The notes beneath the pieces were generated by a model. That model was not told the DNA's origin, made no database searches, and worked only from the letters and a program-made list of their open reading frames with translations. From NCBI RefSeq assembly GCF_043641665.1, contig NC_092182.1:14647456-14711455 (forward strand): a stretch of DNA of 64,000 bases, in the 5' to 3' direction. The position numbers and the translations under genes were made by a program. This document shows positions 33,346 through 64,000 of this stretch, piece after piece; positions within the stretch are counted from its first letter, which is position 1, and each line of letters starts with the position of its first letter. This DNA comes from Enoplosus armatus. Lineage: Eukaryota; Chordata; Actinopteri; Centrarchiformes; Enoplosidae.

Positions 33346-35204
33346 AAACACACAAAGACATTCACGAAATGAAAGTGTTGCTGCTCTTTGTTCTTCTATG
33401 GCAGATTAACAAATGTCAGTATTTCCAGATGTTTTACATGGACAATTGGATGTGAAATGTGACGTCATTTAGATCAAAAGTGACCATTGCCCTCTGGACA
33501 AGACAGACAAGTGAGAGAAATTGTTTCCATTTTGCCCTTTAAATGTCTTCAGGTGCGTACAGGCACAGTAGGTGAGATTCTAGACTATACCACCACAGTA
33601 TCTTTCCATTGTCTAATGCAGAGAGACTGTTTCTGTGTCAGCTGTCGAGGATTAAAACATGAGTTTTTGGCGTGTTGGCGAGGACCAGAAAAGAAATCCA
33701 AGAGTCGAGCAGCATGCATGATTCATCATGTGCATTTGCTCACAATGTCAGTCAGTAAAGATACCAAACGGTAAGCTGAGGTCTTCAGAGGAAAGACGAT
33801 AGGTCGCTGGCCACTTCCAAAGACACAAAAAGCTCTGGCGGGGGTTGTGGGATGTTTTGGCTCCTCTGATTCACCAACAGTCCTGCAGGCCAGCTGCTCT
33901 CAGTGGTCCTGTTTGGATTAAGAGATATCTACCTTCTGTCCAGCAGGCAAAGTGCCTTGTTATGTGGCTTAAAGAGAAATACATGGTCTGATATAGCTAT
34001 GAAATCAGACCATCAGAGTTTGGCAAAGCACTTTGAATCTTATTGTCATTTTAATGCCTCGTGTGAGGTATAACCAGCCGACCTCAGAGGTTCGCCTCTC
34101 ATAAACTGAACAACAGAGACACTGAACACATGAAGCTCTCAGGAGAGAAGAGGACTGATGTAGGTCCTGACTTCCTTTTGGGTAAAACTGTTTAAATTAC
34201 ATTTTATCAAAGAGGAGAACTAGAATCTGTTGTAGCATCAGATGTTGTGTCTGTATGTCTTAATTTGTCTTTTTAAATCTAGACTCAAGCAGCTTATAAC
34301 TATGATTAAATGTTTCTGCATTACGTGTGAGAGAGCATATTTCTTTTCAAGATTGTAAAACAATATTCAGCAGAGTTTCAAACTTGTGATCAATCCTACA
34401 CTTTTAATAACTGCAACAATTAAAAGCTTTGAACCTTTTTAGGGATTATTTATGATAAAATACTCAGTGATGTAAAATGGGCTAACAACTGTAAGAGGAC
34501 TGAGGTGTAAAGCAGGTTTCTTTGTGTGAATTCAATATTTCTCTAACATGGACACATTAGAGCGGCTCTAAGCAGAACTTAACCTTTCAGAGAAAAATAC
34601 TACTGTAATACAACAAACTGAGCTGTGTGCTTATATTAATATGGAACTAAAAAGGACCAAAACACAAAATGTAACTATACAAATGCTTGTAAAATACCCA
34701 CCTGGCCCCTGTGTGTGCAGTAAGACAGTAACATGGCGGTGTAAAGTGGCGTCTGGTGCCGCAGCTTCAGGAGCAAACAGGTGCTCTGAGTTTAGTGTTG
34801 CCGGAGAGGCAGCTGTCGTTTGTCACAATGTTAATGAAATGGCTCCCCGAAGAGGAAGCACTCAGTACTGGATGTTTGCTTTGCCCCAAAGGATTTGTGG
34901 AACTTATTTTTCTTCTCTGCTGTTGGGAAGAGAAGTTATGCAACAAGCAAAAACACACTCCATCTCTACTCCCACTGAACTCCAACATGATCTGTCTTTA
35001 AAAATGTTGCTTCTACGGACTCCTTCAGTTCAGATTAGTGCTATGATAGTGTGATTGTGTTGTTAAAGTGCGTGCTGCGTTTTCAGGATGAACTCTTCAT
35101 CACAGGTAGACCTGCCCGGTGGTCGAGGTGAGAGAAACTCTGTACAGGTCTGTGACAGATAATGATGAAGATGTTTATTTTAAATTCATTACCATGTGTA
35201 AGAG
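33346..35204. other. Unassigned intergenic DNA
   Basis: Nothing is recognised. The + strand frame at 34641-35054 (137 codons) lacks any domain, splice context or family resemblance and is taken as chance. Confidence 0.5.
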
Positions 35205-35640
35205 CACACTTTAAAGAAATAGTTTGACATTTTATTAAATACGCTTATTTGCGTTCTTGCTGAGAGTTTGGAGTATTTGCTGGTTGCCTGGCAACCTCAT
35301 GGCGACAGTGATTCCAGGAAATTACTGCACATGGCCAGGAAAAAGTCAGGCACAGGCTTATAACCCCATAAAACCACAACATATTGTTTTTACCCTTCAT
35401 TTTTTATAGTTACACAAACAAGATATGACGTGTTGATTAGTGAGCTTTAGAGGTGCTGGTGGCTTTTGTTACCATTGGATAGAGCCAGGCTAGCTGTTTC
35501 CCACTGCTTCCAGTCTTTGTGCTACGCTAAGCTAACTGGCTGCTGGCTGTAGCTTCATATTTAACACACAAACATTAAAGTGGTATGAATCTTCTCCTTT
35601 AACTCTCAGTGTATTTCCCAAAATAAAATTATTGATTTGT
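35205..35640 (+). repeat. Dispersed repeat family R1, copy 3 (fullest)
   Basis: It runs from 'aagaaatagtttgacattttattaaatacgcttatt' through 'gttgcctggcaacc', 'attagtgagctttagaggtgctggtgg', 'ccaggctagctgtttcccactgcttccag' and 'ctacgctaagctaactggctgctggctgtagcttcatattta' to 'cttctcctttaactctcagtgtatttcccaaaataaa'. This is the longest of the three copies in the window. Confidence 0.7.
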
Positions 35641-35877
35641 AGATTAAGATCCCAGGCTGAGCAACAAGACACCAAACTCAATACCATAATGACACAACAC
35701 ACTTATCAAATGTTTAATAATGTAATAATACTACAAACACTACTATTACTATCACTTTTACTAGGGGTTTTTTTCAGCAACAAAAAACTCAACCTGCACT
35801 TTTTTTCTGTGTGGTGGCACTTTTGTTTTAGTTTTGCAAAGAAAAGTTTTAAGGCAGCAAATTGGCAACAAAATGTA

Positions 35878-35883
35878 TTTAAT
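35878..35883 (-). terminator. Candidate poly(A) signal of MYH-A
   Basis: On the - strand this is ATTAAA, about 90 bases after the stop codon at 35973-35975. A short 3' UTR of this size is usual for sarcomeric myosin heavy chains. Confidence 0.5.
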
Positions 35884-35972
35884 ATGGATCTACAATGTTT
35901 AACGAGAGCAGTTCAATGAAAAACAAATCATATTTTATGATTCTCAATTGTGTCTCTCAAAGAGGATGCAGG

Positions 35973-47152
<11,180 letters not shown>

Positions 47153-47164
47153 ATTGACCCTTTA
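47153..47164 (-). other. MYH-A 5' UTR part of the first coding exon
   Basis: A clean acceptor on the gene strand (ACTTGCAG, ending at 47165) places twelve untranslated bases before the ATG at 47150-47152. Confidence 0.75.
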
Positions 47165-47772
47165 CTGCAAGTAAGTAAAAAGAGGAAAACAGTCATTCAT
47201 GTCATTATTTCTTCTCTGACACCTTCAGTCATGATGGTACTTCACTATTGAACAAAGGGGAAATGCTGCTGATGTTGTGATGAATGTTACACTCAAATGA
47301 AGATGACAGACAACAGTATATTTTACTGTTTAGGTTTCATGCCAAATGATTGAGAAAGTTAAACATGAAAGCTAATTTTACAGTTTGTAACAACAGACAA
47401 TACTGACATTACTGTTACATTGTCTACTAACAGTACATCATCTATGTTGATGCCATGACTTCTTACATATGCTACTAAATCCTTGTTAAAAAGTATCAGA
47501 CACTTTGTCATGAAAGGTAAACGGCAATAACACTAAACAAAAGCGACAATTATTTTTTCTATATAAAGATGCAGACACATTGATGGAGTGAGATGAGCAA
47601 AAAACTAGCTATGTTAATTGATTTGTTAACTACTCCACACAAAGTTATGGTTTAATGCACAGGTAGATATCATATAACAAAGTCTGACTTATCACATATA
47701 TACTTGGTACTCAGTTATTGACTCAAAATGTCTATGAGACAGAATGAAACAGTGGTGAAATAAATAAATTAC

Positions 47773-47822
47773 CTTCTTTCTGTCCCCTCAGAAGAGCAGA
47801 TATTGATGGTTTAATGAGGGTT
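47773..47822 (-). other. MYH-A non-coding 5' UTR exon 2
   Basis: On the gene strand TTCCTCAG precedes the exon and GAAAGAAG/GTAATT ends it, giving a 50-base exon. Vertebrate sarcomeric myosin genes usually have two non-coding 5' exons, which this matches. Confidence 0.65.
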
Positions 47823-48008
47823 CTGAGGAAAGAAAGAAATACTTTAAATTAGCAAGCAAAAAAATTTACTTACTGTACACTGAAGTCCTATCACAAACAC
47901 GACAGTTCTGTATTCACTTTGTGGTGTCTGGCAATAAGTGGTCATGCCCTGCATTGTTCATTAAGCTGCTGGTTTTCCTCCTGCTAATAAAAGACTCACT
48001 CACTCACC

Positions 48009-48030
48009 TTGACTGGTCGTCTGTCAGTCC
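48009..48030 (-). other. MYH-A non-coding 5' UTR exon 1 (start approximate)
   Basis: The 3' end is set by the strong donor CAAG/GTGAGTGAG on the gene strand. The 5' end is inferred at about 25-30 bases below the TATA box. Confidence 0.5.
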
Positions 48031-48052
48031 TTGGGGGCGTCCAGCCTCCCGT

Positions 48053-48060
48053 CTTATATA
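48053..48060 (-). promoter_or_regulatory. TATA box of MYH-A
   Basis: The gene strand reads CTCTCTATATAAGACGGG. The TATATAAG lies about 25 bases above the inferred start of exon 1 and about 900 bases above the ATG. A near-consensus MEF2-type site (GTATAAATAG on the + strand, one mismatch) lies about 520 bases further upstream at 48576-48585; this one is weak evidence. Confidence 0.7.
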
Positions 48061-48061
48061 G

Positions 48062-51000
48062 AGAGATCAGTGTTCACTCAGCCGAAATGACTTGCTTTAT
48101 TTGGTCATGTTCTTATACGCTCTCTGCTTGAGTATTTTTGCCTCTAATCGAATATCTGGCATCTTTTGTCCCTGACAGACAAGTTCATCACAGATTAAAC
48201 TGCTGTCACTCGCTGGTTTACAGAGCCACGTTTTAGACAATGATAAGAATTTAAATGGGAAATAAATTAAACGACAGAAATGATTATGGTTAATTAGTGT
48301 GTGTAAATGGCAAAAGCTCCTTATTGGTGTCATCACCAGATTAACTCTGTTTTTTCAATGAAAACATAGTGTTTGTGAGCGTTGATGGTTTTCCCCAGTC
48401 ATTCATAAGAATATGAATCAGTATTATTTGTTTTAAATAGAAGCCACAGTGTCCTTAGGGGCTGCAGCACATGAAGAGACAGAGAGAGACATTTGTCTCA
48501 TTGTAAACTATTTTACTGGAGGAGTAATGGTGCCACACAATAGACACAGTTAAACTGGAGACCGAATCTAAAAGTGTATAAATAGATCAAGTCACTTACA
48601 ATGCAGCATTTTTTAACCTTGTGTAAATATTGTCCTGGCAGGCGTATTGGTTACTGAAGTTCAGACATTGTTTTGGTCTTTACGGTAATCTCCTTAATGC
48701 ACCTTGGCACTGCAGAGGATCCGACTTTAGCCATGGAGGAGCGCTCATGTGTCACTGGTATTCTGTTGCAGAAGCCTTGCAAGTCTTTCCTGTGACAAAG
48801 GAGCAGAATTGGGCCTAACAGTTGCTAATCTAAGAAGCTGTGGAAATGATGATACCTCATGATAGCAGAAACGCTCGCTGAGGTCCATGTTTTATCAAAT
48901 CCCAAACTTAATTAGATTTGTTCTGTGGGGATGAAGGACATTAGAAAGAAGAACAATACTCATATTTATAGCGCTTTAATTTCCTCTGTTGTTTCATTCA
49001 TGCGTCCACGAGATATTTATGTATCCAGTAAAACGTGACATGAGTCCCGTGAAAAATGACAGCATCAAACAAATGATGATGTTTGCTTTGAAGTTCCCTT
49101 CATACAAAAGTCCATCACAAAGCACTTTAGGTACTGTTATGCCAATGTTACTACATGTTGCAAATAAAGACATCACAACATATTTTACAACATTTTCATA
49201 CAAAATATGAAAAAAAGAGATCACCACGCCACTTTGAGTGATAATAACACCTGTCAAAGTGTCTAATTATCTCATTATAGCAACTAATGGTGGAAATCTT
49301 GGGGAAAGGCCTATGTTTGAGTTAATGTGATAAGATTAAAGTGGAGGCTGGTGTATAAACTGATAATGAATGACAATATAGTAAAACACAGTTGTAATAA
49401 TCTAAAATATGTCTTCATAGGAGAAGTTATGATTGTTGACAAATACACTCAAAAATGTCCTGATATCTGTTTACAACTATATTATAGTGTGTTATGAACC
49501 ATTTATTAAATGTTTGTATACTGCTTATAAAGGTTTTTATGTTTTTTTTTTATTATATTATGTTATTATCACACAGTTGAGCTACATAATACATGATACA
49601 GCATAGACAGTAGAAAGTGGTGTTAAAAGGTTGACATTCTTTTCTCTACTCCTCCATATTTTCAAAACATTTTTTCAGAACAGAACTGATTTTAGGAGAT
49701 ACTATTTAAACTGGTCTAAGAAAAGCAGTCCTGTTTTTAGACTAAAGATCCCAAAGAATTTTTGCAATTACTGAGGAATAATTTAGGCTCCACAGTATTG
49801 GCTTGATTGTACAGAGAAGTGATGATTGCAGGGGCCCTCGTTCTATTTTTGTACATATTACTCTGCGGCAAGAGGCGGTGTGTCTTAATCAGTACTTATT
49901 CTATGTATTCATTTTCTGTCTCTCTGTTGTTTGTAGTGCTTTTGCTCTCGTCTTCGCTTGATATTTTACTCTGTAAAGCACTTTGAATTGCAGTTAGTAT
50001 GAAATTGTGTCACACAAATAAACTTGAACTACACACAGTGTGAAAGGTGACGGGAGCCTGTGTGGAGCCTGAGCTATTTGTTTTGATTTGGGTCATGTGA
50101 TGGAAGGAGATCTGTAAACACTGCGTGCTAACACTCTCACAAGCCTGTTTAAGTGTCAACAGGCATTTTTAAAAAAAAAGTTAACAAAATGACTTTTCAT
50201 GGCTGATCCAGACAAAAAAAGAAATCTTTTAAGTGTGGAACTTAACGAGGCAGTAATAAACCTTTAAAAAATGACTCTGAATGATCTGGACATACTATAT
50301 CAAAGTAAGAAGTGAAAATTGTAGTTGCCATGTTCATGCCTTCTGGCCACTGATATAAGTGTACATAACTTCTGAGGAGCTGTCTGGAGGGGAAACAGTG
50401 TCAGGTTTCCATTAACCCCCCACTGACAGTGCTCCAACACAGTCTGAGGTTTGGTTTTCACAATTTCTGACCTACAATCGGCTCTAAAAGTTCACGCTAC
50501 TCTTGTGGATCTACAGATTGTCACATGTTTCGTGATCTGCTCGCTCAGATGTCTGATTTCTGTCGTAGTTTATGAGGGTGTGATAATCCTAGAGCTCAGA
50601 CTGATGACAGACAGTGTCCACCCTAAAAAGGGGTCGTCTGGCTGGGTCTTGAGGAGGTCAAAGGGCTTCAGCTTTCTAGGGACTGTCTCTGAAATCGGAC
50701 ACTGTGTACACTTTCACACTGTCAGTGCCACATCAGAGAGAGAGTTATTAGAATATCGCAAAAAGGGCAAATTCTTAAACTTCATGCTCATATTTGATCT
50801 CATCTGATAGAATTAATTTATTTTCAGATATATATACAAAATGAATACAGTAGATGTCAAATCTGCACAGTGTTTCTCAACTGCTTACTGTATAATTCAG
50901 AAATACAACCACAATGTTTACAAACAGTGGTGATGTAAACAGACCTGCTGTACTACAGCATCTGTTTCATTCAGATAGCTGCTGTTAGCTTGTATTAAAG

Positions 51001-51939
51001 AGAGATCACTTTGAGAGCGAGTCTCATCCTCTCTGACATTAAAGACATGGCCAGCTATGGATTGGCCACTGTCATTAATCATATTTCCTATCTCTTTCTG
51101 GCATTGTCATACCGGTATTTTTAGATTGTGTGAATGACTTGTTTATGTGTATTTGTGTAGCCTCAAATTGCCAAGTAAGAGACAAATAAAGCATTCTGAA
51201 TTAAACTGAATTGACTTGACATTTAGTTTATACCTGGTGCATTGATTATGGGTTTAAGATTAGCACGCTAATGCAAAATAAAACTGAAGAAATGGCAAAT
51301 AAAAAAAACTCCAAATTCAAATTGGATTTGAATCAAAAACTTTCATGTAATACTTTGCCATTTATCAGCCTGAAGGTTTTGTTACTTACATTTGTAAATG
51401 ATTCAGCAGGACTACATTTCACTGACAAACCTCATTAGAGTTTCACAATAACAGTAACTTCAGTAACAAAAACGAGTCTAATCAAACAATGAACTAATCT
51501 AGTAGCACAAATGATGAAGAACAACTTGAAATCAGCACATTTGAGTCACCTCAATTCAGTCTTTCACTTTTTTAAGCATTTCCGTATACATACTGTATAT
51601 TATGTATTATTATTCTGTATCGCCATACATTTGAACATCTTTTTTCAATCACTTTCACCCATATTTTCCAGCATATCAGATTCCACCTCTGCATTTCTGA
51701 CAGTCTAACCAGTCAGTGGGGTGGGGTGGGGTGGCGGGCTCAGACATTGACCCTCTAATCCCCCGTGTGTGCTGCTGAAAGCCAAACGTTTAAACACAAC
51801 AGACAGCTTTATCTGAAGGTCGAACCACTGCCATTTGATGTTTCTGACCCTACTATATCACCTATTTTAGCACCTCTGGTGACTCAGCTGGTAGCTGTCC
51901 TACATATCGTGCTTCATAGTGTCCTGGATGTCCTGAAGT
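48062..51939. other. MYH-A upstream region and intergenic spacer
   Basis: About 3.9 kb of AT-rich DNA with no supported gene; the first few hundred bases presumably hold MYH-A control elements. A phrase at about 49970-50030 ('ctgtaaagcactttgaattgcagttag', then 'aataaacttgaact') and one at about 51155-51215 ('caaattgccaagtaagagacaaataaagcattctgaatt') look like retroposon 3' tails. A short G-rich minisatellite (GGGGT)n is at 51718-51734. Confidence 0.5.
51718..51734. repeat. (GGGGT)n short tandem repeat
   Basis: About three and a half direct copies of GGGGT in 'ggggtggggtggggtgg'. Confidence 0.75.
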
Positions 51940-51944
51940 GTCCT

Positions 51945-52235
51945 GGATGAGAAGGTGATTGGCTGCAATCTACCACCCCTCCAGGACCTGTATGGCTCCA
52001 GGACTCTGAGGCGTGCAGGTGAGATTGTGGCTGACCCCTCACACCCCAGACACAAATCTATTGAGACCCCCCCCCCCAGTCATTCACTGAGGAGCGAAAC
52101 CTCATGCAGCTTGCCTCATCAACAAGGCAAGACATTTTTATAATATTTCATATTTATTACCATAAATATTTCTATTTTTGTTTCTTGACTCTTGCATATT
52201 TTCTCTGTTTATCGTTATAGGCAATAAACCTGATT
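51945..52235 (+). mobile_element. 3' end fragment of a non-LTR retrotransposon (LINE)
   Basis: The frame from 51955 reads IGCNLPPLQDLYGSRTLRRA and then GEIVADPSHPRHKS, the typical C-terminal end of the reverse-transcriptase polyprotein of Rex1/L2-type fish LINEs. It stops at about 52143, after a C run (52069-52077) that falls where family members continue differently. It is followed by AT-rich sequence and a tail 'ggcaataaacctgattctgatg'. Only the last 5-10% of an element is present, so it cannot move on its own. The family name is inferred. Confidence 0.65.
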
Positions 52236-54480
52236 CTGATGTCCTGGTTTATCCGTCAGTGGGGCAGTAAACTCTATAACTGTTGGATAGAGATCTGTTA
52301 TCCAATGTGGAATCTGCAGTGAACAGGTGATTAGATTTGTGTCTCCAGGTTTTTCGGGACAGGCACTTGTGTTGTCTCGAGGGTGCAGATGTATTTTTAA
52401 ACCCTTTCTTTAAATGGTCTTGTTGTAGTGTGTGTCCTGACAGATGAACTGAAGACAAGGCCAGGCTTGTAGCTTGACCTTTCCTTAAGTCAAGTGTTTG
52501 TTCCCCATACGGAGGGGATCCAGAGGAGGGGATCATGTTATATGATGTGTAGTAGTTTGCATTCTTTCCTTGATGAAAGATGACACTGAACTGGAAAAGA
52601 AGGGGCGAGGGCATTAGGAGCTAAATACTGAGGACTTCACACCCTACAAAATAGGCCTATATACTCAATAAAAATGTGATACTTGATCTCTTATGCTCCT
52701 GGGTGTGCTTATTTGGAAGAAATACAAATATAGCTGTCTCCTCAGCAATGTTCTCAAGAGTTCAGCCATTTGTCACTGCCTCGAGTCTTACTGTGGAACA
52801 GCCTTTGATATAAAGCATTTCCTTGGTGGCCTTACTCTCCTGTCTGACAAAAGGGCACTGTTATTTACAGCTCTCAAACAGGAGTGCAGTTTTGCAAGTA
52901 AAGTTCAAATATAACAAATTGGTCGACTGATGCTTATATCAGGATATCATAGTTTTAAGATTTTTTTAAATTCCTATTGTTTATTTTCAGTGTGTCAAAT
53001 CTTACTGTTGTACTGTGTAGCTTCATACAGCAACAACTGCTGCAACTCAGCACTGTTTGATTTCAGATAAATAAAGACAATTTTAAATTACAAATTAATA
53101 AGACACAATTAATGATAATTTTTTGTCCAATTTGACACTTCTGTGATTGAACAAGTCTTAGGTCTCAAATAAAAAGTAATAATGGAATGAGAAATGAAAA
53201 TACAACATGGGAATCATGATGTACGATACACATTACATAAACAGATTGGGATAACATCGTGGCAGATGTAGTTTTATACTACAATAACTAGACACAGCTT
53301 GATAAAGTGAATTTCCCAGAAACTCAAGTCAGATTTCTTTTGTAGTTAAAATTATAAGTAATAATAAATAAGTCTGTTTTGGGCTAATTAAGTGATTTAA
53401 ATACCTGATACTCCTGATTAAAGTACTTCTGCAGTATTGCCACAGAGAGGTCACAGATTTGCCCACAATTGAGATATTAAAGAGGAATCTAATCTAATCT
53501 CTGATGGTAGACAAACATAGATATATCGTCTCATATTATCACGTTTCCCCACCCGGTCTGGAAGAATTTATTAATATTCCTTCATCCAGATAAACTCATC
53601 TTTGTTTTTTCCTTTCATTGCCAATTTAGTGAAAAGCAAAATTTTCACTTTTTGCTTACATCTATATTCTGAAAAGACTAATCGCCTATAAATGTATTTC
53701 TAATGGTATAGTTTCCTAAGCAGAGACCGTCGCTGCCTATACAAGAGCAGACGTATCCCTGTGTGTTGTGGTTCACTAATAGGTCTATTTTCATCACAGG
53801 ACCACAACTTGACATGGTGCAACATATGTTTTGAAGCACATAAAGAAACTGTAAGGTCACTAGACTGTCAGTAACATTATCACCACAAGGTGAAGATTTG
53901 CAGTTATCGTAACCTAAAGAACTTTTACGTGATAACAGGCGACAGTTGACAACAAGGTTATTTTGAATTATGAAGCTGCGCGGCTCAAATTTAGACACAA
54001 AAAAACATCAGTTCATTTCCAGTGCTACGAACAGCATTTAAATTTATGTCTCCTGAAAAACATGATAATTTGTCTGATTTCTGACAAGTGATTTTCTTTG
54101 ACTTGGTTAAATGTATAAAGAATGTCATTAATTGTTTTTAACTTCAGTTTTTAGTACTAATTCATGTAATGTATGTTCTCCCATTTTGGTTTTGTGAATG
54201 TTTACAAAGTGGCTATGATAAAGGAATCTTTGTATGTAGTTGATGAAATAATGGAGCGAAATTGTTTTTTGTGTGATTACACTACAGTATATTCAAAATA
54301 ATCCAGAGGGGTTTTCAGAGACACTGCTGGATTTGTGTAAAAATATTGTCAAATCTCTGTGTACAAGCCTTATCTTAAAGTATATCACCTTACATTTGAA
54401 CTTTGTATATCATATATCATTTGTATAAGGAATTAAGTGACACTAACAACAAATACAAAAAAAGGCATTCAATTGCTTAC
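52236..54480. other. Intergenic DNA between MYH-A and MYH-B
   Basis: AT-rich and unassigned. A - strand frame at 52249-52614 (121 codons) and another at 53678-53998 show no family features or splice context. No promoter-like or repeat structure stood out. Confidence 0.5.
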
Positions 54481-54483
54481 AGA

Positions 54484-54489
54484 TTTATT
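54484..54489 (-). terminator. Candidate poly(A) signal of MYH-B
   Basis: On the - strand this is AATAAA, about 78 bases after the MYH-B stop codon at 54567-54569, a normal 3' UTR length for this family. Confidence 0.6.
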
Positions 54490-54566
54490 TCTTGTTACAC
54501 TCGACACATCAAACAAAAACATCATATTGTATGATTTCTTGCTCTGTGTCTTGTCAAGATTGATGC

Positions 54567-64000
<9,434 letters not shown>

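Noticed and set aside
34641..35054. 137-codon + strand frame in the intergenic region
   Set aside because: No recognisable family, no promoter or splice context. A length like this is expected by chance in 64 kb.

Overview
The window is vertebrate nuclear DNA, most likely from a percomorph teleost. The genes have short GT-AG introns, the non-coding DNA is AT-rich and carries several small dispersed repeats of a kind familiar from spiny-rayed fish, and there are tandem sarcomeric myosin heavy chain genes. There is no bacterial, phage or CRISPR content.

Three protein-coding genes account for nearly all the coding sequence. (1) On the + strand, 5858-27410 holds 37 exons of a voltage-gated calcium channel alpha2delta subunit, closest to CACNA2D2. 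It runs from the exon after the signal-peptide exon to the stop codon; exon 1 lies upstream of the window. I joined all exons in one frame: about 1,050 residues with an intact VWA metal site, the RRR motif and a GPI-type hydrophobic tail. (2) On the - strand, 48030-35850 holds a complete fast-type sarcomeric myosin heavy chain gene (called MYH-A here). It has a TATA box, two non-coding 5' exons and 39 coding exons that sum to exactly 1,937 residues. (3) On the - strand, from the right edge down to 54480, lies the 3' part of a second, tandem myosin heavy chain gene (MYH-B): 27 coding exons, each the same length as its MYH-A counterpart. The alpha2delta gene and the myosin pair converge tail to tail.

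Layout: 1-5857 is upstream or intronic DNA with a repeat at the left edge; 5858-27410 is cacna2d2; 27411-35850 is its 3' flank, with a MITE nested in another repeat and several other dispersed elements; 35850-48061 is MYH-A with its promoter; 48062-54480 is the intergenic spacer, with a LINE tail fragment; 54480-64000 is MYH-B.

The two myosins would supply thick-filament motor protein, and the alpha2delta subunit supports calcium channel trafficking. Nothing in the sequence says they are functionally linked.

I found no new gene system. The points most worth checking are: two long stretches of perfect identity between the tandem myosins that run through introns (recent gene conversion), two GC-AG introns in cacna2d2, a nested transposon pair, and an unassigned protein-like open frame on the - strand inside a cacna2d2 intron.
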